Below are positions 33,192-40,554 of a stretch of DNA of 64,000 nt, piece after piece. A program made the translations under genes and the position numbers. The notes below the pieces were generated by a model. That model made no database searches, was not told the origin of the DNA, and saw only the letters and a program-made list of their open reading frames with translations. The DNA is from Rhodospirillales bacterium (GTDB taxonomy: Bacteria > Pseudomonadota > Alphaproteobacteria > Micavibrionales > Micavibrionaceae): the NCBI GenBank assembly GCA_020638155.1, contig JACKJB010000001.1, forward strand, positions 124,001 to 188,000. The letters run 5' to 3'. Each line of letters opens with the position of its first letter. Position 1 is the first letter of the stretch.

Positions 33192-34292
33192 TTAAAACGC
33201 ATATTGCCAGCCGATCATGACCGACCAGTCGCGTTCCATTTGTACGCCGTTCAGATCGCGGTGGACCGGGACGGTGGCTTCGATCGCCAGGCGGTGATCG
33301 ACCAGCGGTCCGCGCGGGATAATGAAGTTGGCTCCGAAACCGGCCTCGAATGTGCGGCCGCCGTAATTGTCCGGGTTAGCGGTCTGGACCGGGGCGGTGA
33401 TGAGCGGATCGCTGCCGTCGATTTCGCTTTGTTCGGTCGCGCTCAGGCGGATGGATGTGCTCATCCATTTTTGCCATTCATAGCTGGCCCAGCCGGTCAG
33501 CTGGTGTTTATTGCCCCAGCTGTATCCTTCGTCGTTTTCATCTTCGAGTCGGATTTCGGCGTTATATTGCGCGCCCCAGCGCCAGCGATCCCCGTCATTG
33601 CCGTTCCACGTAATGCCCGGAAGCAGGTCGTAAGTCCCCGTGCCGAGCTGCATGGCATAAGGCATCCGCAGGGTCGGACGGGTGTTGTTCGGGGCAAGGA
33701 CCTGCGCCTGTTCGGTGATTGATCCGGTCGGTACGCTTAGGCCCAGATTGGCATGGATGTGGTTATGCGGATCCTGATACAGGCGGAACAGCCCGGTCAG
33801 TTTTGTATCGCTCCAGCCTTCTGACTCGGTTGTGAAGGTGCCGAGCGGGACAGCCCCGGCCATGCCGGTATAGGTAATGTGATCCATTTCCTTGTTTTGC
33901 CACATGCCCATCGCCATCAGGGTCAGCCAGTCAGTCGGAGCGTACATGCCGCCGATCATGTGCATGTCCATGGTCATATCGGTCGGGACGACGCGCACGG
34001 TTGCCGGACCGCCCGCAAACGGGTTAATCAGCGTCGTTGCGATCGTATCCGGGCTGATATGGGTCGTACCGGTGCGGTTGCCGTTCATATCCATATGCAT
34101 ATAGCGGTAAGACAGCATCCATTCGCCGGTTTTATGCATGTGATCGCCCATGACACCGATCGGGGCGTGAGCGCTGGCGGTGGATTTGGCATGGAAGCCT
34201 TTGTTATCGAGATTGAGTTCCGAGGCTTGCGCTGTGCCGGAGAACAGAAGAATTGCCGCGGCTGCCGCGACGGATAAAAAAGAGGATTTCAT
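33192..34292 (-). CDS. Met-rich outer-membrane transporter-like beta-barrel protein
   Basis: A 366-residue outer-membrane protein with a signal peptide (cut after QAS near 24) and a C-terminal phenylalanine (WQYAF), typical of a barrel. The early part is rich in Met and His (MLSYRYMHMDMNGN, DMTMDMHMIGGMY), like proteins found in copper clusters and the phenol-degradation MetA-type transporter family. Alternating strands such as LGLSVPTGSI and YDLLPGITW support a 12-strand or larger barrel. It follows a DUF2946-like gene by 48 bases on the same strand. A role in metal (copper) export or binding is inferred, not shown. Confidence 0.78.
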   Translation of the reverse strand: MKSSFLSVAAAAAILLFSGTAQASELNLDNKGFHAKSTASAHAPIGVMGDHMHKTGEWMLSYRYMHMDMNGNRTGTTHISPDTIATTLINPFAGGPATVRVVPTDMTMDMHMIGGMYAPTDWLTLMAMGMWQNKEMDHITYTGMAGAVPLGTFTTESEGWSDTKLTGLFRLYQDPHNHIHANLGLSVPTGSITEQAQVLAPNNTRPTLRMPYAMQLGTGTYDLLPGITWNGNDGDRWRWGAQYNAEIRLEDENDEGYSWGNKHQLTGWASYEWQKWMSTSIRLSATEQSEIDGSDPLITAPVQTANPDNYGGRTFEAGFGANFIIPRGPLVDHRLAIEATVPVHRDLNGVQMERDWSVMIGWQYAF

Positions 34293-34340
34293 ATAAAGCT
34301 CCTGATTCTAATAATTTTGTTGTTTAGTGATCTAGTGGGG

Positions 34341-34715
34341 TCAGGAGATTTTTGGCGGGCCGCGCGCCTCAAAAGATGTTTGCGTGCGGTTCATCAGGGG
34401 CGTGCTGTCTATGGCACTGATCCCCCATGTCAGTCTTTCTGCCGCCGGGACGGTGATGGCCGTCGCCGGTCCGGTGGTTTTGACTTTAGCCAGAGCGAAG
34501 CAGAACAGGCAGTCCGGGCGTTTTTCGTGGCTTTGCTGGTCCGGAGCCTGCTGGTTTGGGCTGACTTCTATGGTTTTCAGGCCATCAATCGTGCAGATCT
34601 CAATCAGGCTGCGGGATTGCCCGCCGACCCATGCGCAGGCAGGCGAAATGCCCGATAACAGGAAGGCTGTGACCAGGCAGATATTCAGAAAATTACGGGC
34701 TTTCCATGAAATCAT
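34341..34715 (-). CDS. DUF2946-like exported protein
   Basis: A 124-residue protein with a signal peptide (hydrophobic to about 28, ACA cleavage). It has the family's layout: CTIDGLKTI after a hydrophobic lead, a Pro/Gln/His-rich linker, and a CLFC motif (near residue 69). DUF2946 proteins are often found beside copper-handling genes and outer-membrane receptors, and the Met-rich outer-membrane protein downstream fits that. The two Cys of CxxC could bind metal. Start ATG 34715 has no clear Shine-Dalgarno. Confidence 0.7.
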   Translation of the reverse strand: MISWKARNFLNICLVTAFLLSGISPACAWVGGQSRSLIEICTIDGLKTIEVSPNQQAPDQQSHEKRPDCLFCFALAKVKTTGPATAITVPAAERLTWGISAIDSTPLMNRTQTSFEARGPPKIS

Positions 34716-34887
34716 GCATTTTCATTAGCAGCTTTGGCAGGCCCCGCCTAGAGCCAAATTTGTAAATATTTGAGGATTTTAGTACATTGCGCTGCAACAG
34801 GCGGGGGTTTTAACCGGAATCATTTTGTTGTATGACGGAATGCTGATATAAACGCGGTGTTAAGCCCTGCTGCGGTAAGGTAAATAT

Positions 34888-35847
34888 ATGGAAGTATGGA
34901 TTTTATACGGTGAAGACATCGAATCGACGGCGGATCTCGCTTTCGAAGTGCGCCGCTTCATTGCCGAAGCGCCGGGTATGGGGATTGACCTTAAAATTTT
35001 TCGCCCGTCCCAGTTTGATTTGCTGGTGACCGAAGAAGACCGCGATTCGATCCTGATTGACGGCGAGCTGATGCCGCTTCCCGATTGCTGCTATCCTTAC
35101 CTGCATCATGGGGACCGCAGCTATTTCTCGCTTTCGATCGTGCGTCAGTTGGAGCGGCTCGGCGTAACTGTGTTCAATAAAGCCTCGACGATTGAAACTG
35201 TCGCGGACAAGCTGCATACGCACCAGGTGATGGCTGAAAACGGGATGCCGACGCCGACGACCATGCTGGCAAAATTCCCGGTTGATATTGATTTGATTGA
35301 GCGCACGATCGGGTTTCCCGTCGTGGTGAAAACGCTGCTCGGCTCGAACGGCAGCGGCGTGTTCCTGATTGAGAACGCCTCGGCCTTTAACGACCTGATG
35401 GAGCTGATCGGGGAGACCAACCCGAATATCCAGCTGATCTTCCAGAAATTCATCGCCAATAGTAAGGGGCGCGATTTGCGCCTGTTCGTCGTTGAAGGCG
35501 AAGTGATCGCCGCGATGGAGCGCCGCGCGCGTGATGGCGGCTTTAAAGCGAATTACAGCACCGGCGGCACCGTGCAGGCGTTTATTCCTGATGAAGCGGC
35601 TGCCGAGATGGCGATCAAGACAGCGGAGCTGCTGGATATCCAGGTGGCGGGGATCGACCTGCTGTTTACCGATGCCGGGTACACGATTTGTGAAGCGAAT
35701 ACGTTCCCCGGTTTCAAAGGACTCGAATCCGCCTGTGATGTGAATGTGCCGCAGAAAATTTTTGAAGCCATGCGCCGCCGGATCGAAGGGCCGAAAACGG
35801 TCAAATTCGAAGAGATCCGCAACCGCGAAGCCAATAGCGCGGAATAA
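34888..35847 (+). CDS. RimK-family ATP-grasp ligase
   Basis: A 319-residue ATP-grasp enzyme of the alpha-L-glutamate ligase (RimK/GshB-like) group: forms an amide or peptide bond using ATP. N-domain start MEVWILYGED; central NKASTIETVADKLHTHQVM, then the ATP-grasp signatures FPVVVKTLLGSNGSGVFLIE, DLRLFVVEGEVIAAMERRA and VAGIDLLF, and the Mg-binding CEANTFPGFKG. In many Alphaproteobacteria a glutathione synthetase sits at this place in the lpoA/rsmI/yraN neighbourhood; this protein is shorter in the N-domain and reads more like RimK. Substrate unknown. Confidence 0.85.
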   Translation: MEVWILYGEDIESTADLAFEVRRFIAEAPGMGIDLKIFRPSQFDLLVTEEDRDSILIDGELMPLPDCCYPYLHHGDRSYFSLSIVRQLERLGVTVFNKASTIETVADKLHTHQVMAENGMPTPTTMLAKFPVDIDLIERTIGFPVVVKTLLGSNGSGVFLIENASAFNDLMELIGETNPNIQLIFQKFIANSKGRDLRLFVVEGEVIAAMERRARDGGFKANYSTGGTVQAFIPDEAAAEMAIKTAELLDIQVAGIDLLFTDAGYTICEANTFPGFKGLESACDVNVPQKIFEAMRRRIEGPKTVKFEEIRNREANSAE

Positions 35848-35861
35848 GCCACTCCGTTTAA

Positions 35862-37331
35862 TTAATATCCGATATCCTGGAATGTGGTCGGGGCGTTATC
35901 AATGACCCGGATGGCGCTGTCTTTATATTCCAGTACGGCAAGGCCGCGTTCGATCAGCCCGTCGGGGCGGAAGCGGAAAATTCCGTCGATCCCGGCAAAG
36001 CCGTTCGGGTTTAACAGCGCATTACGATCAAAGGACGGGCGCCCCTGGCGCTGGTAACTGTTTTTGGCCAGGACTGCCGCGAGGGCCGTGGCATCGTAAG
36101 CAAGCGTGGTCAGGCGCGGCGGGCGCAGGCCGTAAAGCTCGCGGTACCGGCGCTCAAAGCTTTTACGAGAGTCTGGTGACGGGGCGGCAAACCAGGCGCC
36201 TTCAAGGGCCGGTTCGGTGGCAAGACCGGTATCGTCCCACAAGCCCGTGCCAAGACGTTTAACCTGTATCGGGCCCATATCGTAATAGCTCAAAAGGTTG
36301 CCGATGGACCGGGCCTGGTCCCCGCCGACCGGCATCAGGACGGCATTGAACGGCAACGGTGGCACCATATCGCCGGTTTCGGCGGCGTTGTTGCGCTGAT
36401 CGTATTTGGTGAATTCACGCAGCAAGGTTGACGTATCGCTTTCATTCGGCGAGAAGCGGACGACATCGGCGGTGCGCATCCCGGTGCGGTATGCCAGCGA
36501 GTTATAAGCCGCGACAACGGCGTTGCCGTAATCCGTGTTTGGCGCGAGAATGCCGATATTGTTATAGCCGTTCCGTGATGCGAATTCGGTGACACGTTTG
36601 ACCTGCGCGAAAGGCAGGAAGCCCATGATATAGGTATTGCCCCCGGCCAGAGACCAGTCTGTCGAGAAGCTTATCATGTTGATGTTATAGCGGCTTGCCA
36701 CCGGTTTTGCGGCGCTGACCGATCCGGCAAAAAGCGGGCCGAGGATCAACTGCGCGCCTTCCGTCGCGGCGCCTTGTGCGGCTTGTGCGGCGCCCTGCGG
36801 GGTGCCTCTTGTGTCGCGCGGCATCAGTTCGAACGCATCATAACCCATATCGAACAGGGCCAGTTGTGCGGCTTGGAGCATTGCCTGTCCCAGATCGGCA
36901 TGCTCTCCGCTCAGCGGCAGCAGCAAGGCGACTTTTACCGGCGGCAGCGCAGGCTGTGCGCTTAAGTTGCCGCGTGATGGCGGCTGGGCCGGGGCGGAGC
37001 CGTAAATCGAATCGACGGCTTCTTCTGCGCTTTGCGGCGGCATTTTAGGCGGCTGCTGGTAATACGGTGTCTGAACGCCGGGTTGTTGCGGCTGTGTTTG
37101 CGCCTGAGCTTGAGCTTGGGCCGTGTTTTGTTCCGCCGGTGAATTGTACGGCGTGTAAACGCTGCCTTCCATCGGGGTGTTTAGCGCTTCGCGTGTCAGC
37201 TGGTTCGGGGCCTGCTGCGCCGGGGCGTCATAGGTTGACCTGTCCCACGGGCTTGAACTGCCGGAGGAGACACAGCCTGTCAGCCCCATCAGGCATAACA
37301 GGAACGCAAAAATCTGGATTCTTTTCATCAT
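35862..37331 (-). CDS. lpoA: LpoA-like lipoprotein (penicillin-binding-protein activator / periplasmic-binding fold)
   Basis: A 489-residue lipoprotein with lipobox LTGC about 20 residues in, a Gln/Pro-rich linker (about 30-120) and a type-I periplasmic-binding fold. The fold starts at VKVALLLPLSGEHADLGQAMLQAAQLALFD and contains LILGPLFAGSVSAA and YDATALAAVL. This is the LppC/LpoA family, which activates PBP1A in gammaproteobacteria; in Alphaproteobacteria the role is inferred. Divergent from rsmI, as in E. coli. Starts ATG 37331 or 37328 have AGGA upstream. Confidence 0.88.
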   Translation of the reverse strand: MMKRIQIFAFLLCLMGLTGCVSSGSSSPWDRSTYDAPAQQAPNQLTREALNTPMEGSVYTPYNSPAEQNTAQAQAQAQTQPQQPGVQTPYYQQPPKMPPQSAEEAVDSIYGSAPAQPPSRGNLSAQPALPPVKVALLLPLSGEHADLGQAMLQAAQLALFDMGYDAFELMPRDTRGTPQGAAQAAQGAATEGAQLILGPLFAGSVSAAKPVASRYNINMISFSTDWSLAGGNTYIMGFLPFAQVKRVTEFASRNGYNNIGILAPNTDYGNAVVAAYNSLAYRTGMRTADVVRFSPNESDTSTLLREFTKYDQRNNAAETGDMVPPLPFNAVLMPVGGDQARSIGNLLSYYDMGPIQVKRLGTGLWDDTGLATEPALEGAWFAAPSPDSRKSFERRYRELYGLRPPRLTTLAYDATALAAVLAKNSYQRQGRPSFDRNALLNPNGFAGIDGIFRFRPDGLIERGLAVLEYKDSAIRVIDNAPTTFQDIGY

Positions 37332-37370
37332 GGCTTGCATTCCTAGCACAGAACGGCTTATGCAGGAAGT

Positions 37371-38240
37371 ATGAAAAACTTTGAAACGGTCAGTTTGTTA
37401 CCCGGTCTTTATCTTGTCGCGACGCCGATCGGTAATCTGCGCGATATGACATTGCGCGGGATGGATGTGCTTGCGGCGGTAGACCTTATTGTCTGTGAAG
37501 ATACGCGGGTGACGGGCAAGCTGTTAAAGGCGATCGGGATCGAGAAAAAGATGATCGCTTATAACGATCATAATGCCGGCAAGCAGCGCGGCCCGATTTT
37601 AGAGCGGCTCAGCAATGACGGCAAGATTGCGCTGGTCAGTGATGCGGGGATGCCGCTGGTTTCCGATCCCGGTTATAAGCTGGTGCGGGACTGTCTTGAT
37701 CTGGGGCTGCGGGTGACGACGATGCCGGGGGCGAATGCGCCTTTGGCGGCGCTGCAACTCTCCGGCCAGCCGAGTGACAAGTTTTCTTTTCTCGGTTTCC
37801 TGCCGCCAAAAAGCGAGGCGCGGCGCAAGGTGATGGGGCAGTGGGGCGCTGTGCCCTCGACGCTGATCGTGTTTGAAAGCGGGCCGCGGCTTGTGGATTC
37901 GCTGTCTGATATGCTGGCGGTCTGGGGCAGCCGCCCGGCGGCGGTCGTGCGCGAACTGACGAAGCTTTATGAAGAATCACGGCGCGGGACACTGGAAGAA
38001 CTGGTGAAGCATTACGAAGAGGACGGCGCGCCCAAAGGCGAGATCGTCGTTGTGATCGGCCCGCCTTTGGCGGCAACGTTCGATGCGGCGGCGCTTGATG
38101 AAAAGCTGGCGGAGGCGATGGAAACGATGGGCGTAAAAGAAGCGTCCGCCGCCGTGGCGGAGCAAACAGGCGAATCGAAAAAAACGCTTTACGAGCGGGC
38201 GCTGGCGCTCAAAAACAAAGTCGCGGAAGAGGATGCGTGA
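37371..38240 (+). CDS. rsmI: 16S rRNA (cytidine1402-2'-O)-methyltransferase
   Basis: SAM-dependent 2'-O methylation of C1402 in 16S rRNA, at the ribosomal P site. A tetrapyrrole-methylase fold with LYLVATPIGNLRDMTLR, the EDTRVTGKLL segment, LVSDAGMPLVSDPG and MPGANAPLAALQLSG. Length 289 aa is usual. It is followed by yraN, whose start overlaps its end by 8 bases. Confidence 0.95.
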   Translation: MKNFETVSLLPGLYLVATPIGNLRDMTLRGMDVLAAVDLIVCEDTRVTGKLLKAIGIEKKMIAYNDHNAGKQRGPILERLSNDGKIALVSDAGMPLVSDPGYKLVRDCLDLGLRVTTMPGANAPLAALQLSGQPSDKFSFLGFLPPKSEARRKVMGQWGAVPSTLIVFESGPRLVDSLSDMLAVWGSRPAAVVRELTKLYEESRRGTLEELVKHYEEDGAPKGEIVVVIGPPLAATFDAAALDEKLAEAMETMGVKEASAAVAEQTGESKKTLYERALALKNKVAEEDA

Positions 38241-38592
38241 GGGGGATACTTACCGTTTTGGCCTGTGGGCGGAGCAGGTGAGCGCATGGCGGCTGCGGCT
38301 GCGCGGTTACCGCATCCTGGCCTGCCGCTACAAAACGCCGGTGGGGGAAATCGATCTTGTCGCACGTAAAAAGAACACGCTGGTTTTTATCGAGGTGAAA
38401 GCGCGCAAAGACTTGTCCACAGCTTTGCAGGCGGTGACACCGCGCATGCAGCACCGGATCGAACGCGCGGCAAACTATTTCTTAGCAAAGCATAGCGAAC
38501 TTTCCGGGCTTGAAATGCGTTTTGATCTTATCGCCGTTGCGCCGCGCCTGCGCTGGAGGCATCTGGACAATGCGTGGCAGGCTTCGGCATAA
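38233..38592 (+). CDS. yraN: YraN / UPF0102 family protein
   Basis: A 119-residue protein with the nuclease-like fold of the UPF0102 family. The catalytic-type residues are in GLWAEQVSAWRL (Glu), GEIDLVARKKN and FIEVKAR. Its role is unknown; by fold it may act on nucleic acid, such as Holliday-junction-like structures. It overlaps rsmI and precedes a DolP-like lipoprotein, the same order as in E. coli. Confidence 0.93.
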   Translation: MREGDTYRFGLWAEQVSAWRLRLRGYRILACRYKTPVGEIDLVARKKNTLVFIEVKARKDLSTALQAVTPRMQHRIERAANYFLAKHSELSGLEMRFDLIAVAPRLRWRHLDNAWQASA

Positions 38593-38640
38593 TTAAGCTC
38601 AGGGTGTTCGCCCTGTCTTCCTTTTTCAGGAGTTTTATCG

Positions 38641-39369
38641 ATGAACCGTATTGTTTTGTGTCTTTGCTGTCTGATGATGTTGTCGTCCTGCTCGCCGATT
38701 GGGGCTGCCGCGGGCGCAGGTGCCGCCCTCGGGATTGGCGCGGCGCGGGAAGGCGGGTTGAGCGCTTCGGCCAGTGATCTGAAGATCAAGGCGCTGATTA
38801 GCGACAAATGGTTCCGCTATGATCTTGAAACATTCGCAAAGCTGAACTTAACGGTGAACCAGGGCCGCGTTCTTGTCACGGGCGTTGTGCAAAATCCCGA
38901 TGACCGGGTCGAAGCGATCAAGCTTGCCTGGCAGGTTGACGGGGTGAATCAGGTGATTAACGAAATCCGCGTTGCCGAAAGCGAAGGGCTGCCGGGTTAT
39001 GTGCGTGACCAATGGATTACAACGCGCCTGCGGACGGTGATGACGTTTGACCGGGATATCCAGTCGATCAATTATTCGATCGATACCGTGGCCGGGACGA
39101 TTTACCTGATGGGGGTCGCGCAGGATCAGGCCGAGCTGAACAAAGTCATTGAAACCGCCCGCACCATTCCGAACGTCCAACAGGTTGTCAGCTACGTTAA
39201 AATGGCAGGGGAGCAGATTACGGCAGCCCCAAGACCGGACCAGAATATGACGGGCGCGGTTGAAAATCCGACGGCCCCGCCCCGGTATGAGTCCGATTAT
39301 TATGCCCCGTCCGCCGCCGCAGGCGCGCCGCAGCCCCTGGCTGTCGAGCGTGAAGAAATACAATGGTAG
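38641..39369 (+). CDS. BON-domain outer-membrane lipoprotein (DolP-like)
   Basis: A 242-residue lipoprotein, lipobox LSSC near residue 17, followed by a Gly/Ala stretch and two BON domains (LKIKALISDKWFRYDL...VNEIRV; WITTRLRTVMTFDRDI...VVSYVKM). BON lipoproteins bind anionic phospholipid and help keep the outer membrane tight. A Pro-rich tail ends it. The order after yraN matches the lpoA-yraN-dolP block of gammaproteobacteria (without diaA). Confidence 0.9.
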   Translation: MNRIVLCLCCLMMLSSCSPIGAAAGAGAALGIGAAREGGLSASASDLKIKALISDKWFRYDLETFAKLNLTVNQGRVLVTGVVQNPDDRVEAIKLAWQVDGVNQVINEIRVAESEGLPGYVRDQWITTRLRTVMTFDRDIQSINYSIDTVAGTIYLMGVAQDQAELNKVIETARTIPNVQQVVSYVKMAGEQITAAPRPDQNMTGAVENPTAPPRYESDYYAPSAAAGAPQPLAVEREEIQW

Positions 39370-39384
39370 AAATGAAAGTATTGA

Positions 39385-40251
39385 ATGTCTGACACATCAT
39401 CCGCTGTAAAACCGATCATGGATATCCTGAGCGGTTTCGGGGGAAGAGACGATGCAGACATTGATCCGGCGGAGGCGGCGCTCTGGCTTGCGGCGCTCGG
39501 GCATCCCGGTATCACGCTGGAGCGTTACAGCAATCACCTGCAAAAGCTTGTCGATGAAGTTCGTGAGCGCCATGGGGCGCTGCTTGCGGCCGGGGCGGAT
39601 GAGTCTGCGGAAACGCAGCTTGCCGCGCTTAAGCATATAATTGCCGACAAGCACGGCTATAGCGGCGATCATGAGGATCCCGACCATATTCAGAATGCCG
39701 ATATGATCCGCGTGATCGACCGGGGTAAGGGTAATCCGGTCAGCCTGTCTTTATTATATATCCATGTCGCCCGCGCGCTGGGCTGGACGATCTGGGGACT
39801 GGATTTCCCCGGCTATTTTGCGCTGCGGCTCGATGATAAAGGGCAGCGCCTTCTGTTTGATCCGTTTGAGCGTTGCGGCCTTTTGCAAGCGGCAGATTTG
39901 CGGCGCATTATAAAGAAAGCGCTGGGGGCGCATGCCGAGCTATCGACCGAGTATTACGAACCGGTGACAAATCGCGATATGCTGATCCGGCTGCAGAACC
40001 ATGTGAAATTCCGCCAGATCGAAACCGAGGATTATGAGGCTGCGCTGCAAAGTGTTGAAGCGATGCGCGCGCTCGACCCGTCCGAATACCGCTTGCTGCT
40101 GGATGCCGGGGTACTTTATGCCCGGACCGACAAGGCCGGAGCGGCGATCCTTGCGCTGGAAGACTACCTGCGCCAGGCCCCGCCGGGCCGCGACCGCGAT
40201 GAGGCCGCTTACCTGCTTGAGGATATCAGGCATATGACGGATGATGATTGA
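39385..40251 (+). CDS. SirB1 / UPF0162 transglutaminase-like protein with TPR tail
   Basis: A 288-residue cytosolic protein of the SirB1 family. The core is NPVSLSLLYIHVARALGWTIWGLDFPGYFALRL (about residues 115-148), where the transglutaminase-like Cys is not apparent, then FDPFERCG. The C-terminal half is TPR-like (YEAALQSVEAMRALDPSEYRLLLDAGVLYA). Function unknown. It ends the block and is followed by a palindromic repeat. Confidence 0.85.
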   Translation: MSDTSSAVKPIMDILSGFGGRDDADIDPAEAALWLAALGHPGITLERYSNHLQKLVDEVRERHGALLAAGADESAETQLAALKHIIADKHGYSGDHEDPDHIQNADMIRVIDRGKGNPVSLSLLYIHVARALGWTIWGLDFPGYFALRLDDKGQRLLFDPFERCGLLQAADLRRIIKKALGAHAELSTEYYEPVTNRDMLIRLQNHVKFRQIETEDYEAALQSVEAMRALDPSEYRLLLDAGVLYARTDKAGAAILALEDYLRQAPPGRDRDEAAYLLEDIRHMTDDD

Positions 40252-40267
40252 TCTTCTCACCTTTCTT

Positions 40268-40424
40268 CCCTCTCCCTTCAGGGAGAGGGCAACGAAACTA
40301 AGCCGCGTGAGCGGCTGTAGTTGCAGTGGGTGAGGGCCGTATCCGCAGTATCCCTCACCCAGCTACGACATAGGCAAAACAGGTTTTGCCAAGCCTGCGC
40401 AACCCTCTCCCTGAAGGGAGAGGG
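40268..40424. repeat. Palindromic intergenic element with CCCTCTCCCTTCA ends
   Basis: Left arm CCCTCTCCCTTCAGGGAGAGGG (40268-40289), itself palindromic, and right arm CCCTCTCCCTGAAGGGAGAGGG (40403-40424). Inside are AGCCGC/GCGGCT (40301-40316) and TGGGTGAGGG/CCCTCACCCA pairs. The outer arms read as inverted copies of one another, so the unit can fold into a large cruciform. It probably belongs to a dispersed MITE-like family, different from the CCCGA type. Confidence 0.65.
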
Positions 40425-40554
40425 AGGGGGGGAGGGAGAGAAGGCACAAAATCACCATAATTTGGCCGCGATAAAATCACGGCCTGTCCCTTTTTTGGTC
40501 ATGAGGATGGTGTGTTCTGCTTTTCGGATTAACCGGGAAAGGAACACAGTGATT

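Noticed and set aside
33192..34292. Classical TonB-dependent receptor
   Set aside because: Too short (366 aa) and without plug domain or TonB box; better described as a smaller transporter-like barrel.
40268..40424. CRISPR-like repeat array
   Set aside because: Only two inverse arms, not direct repeats with spacers; no cas genes in the window.
40321..40554. N-terminal extension of the sortase substrate
   Set aside because: This part translates the palindromic repeat and gap; the signal peptide begins at ATG 40555.
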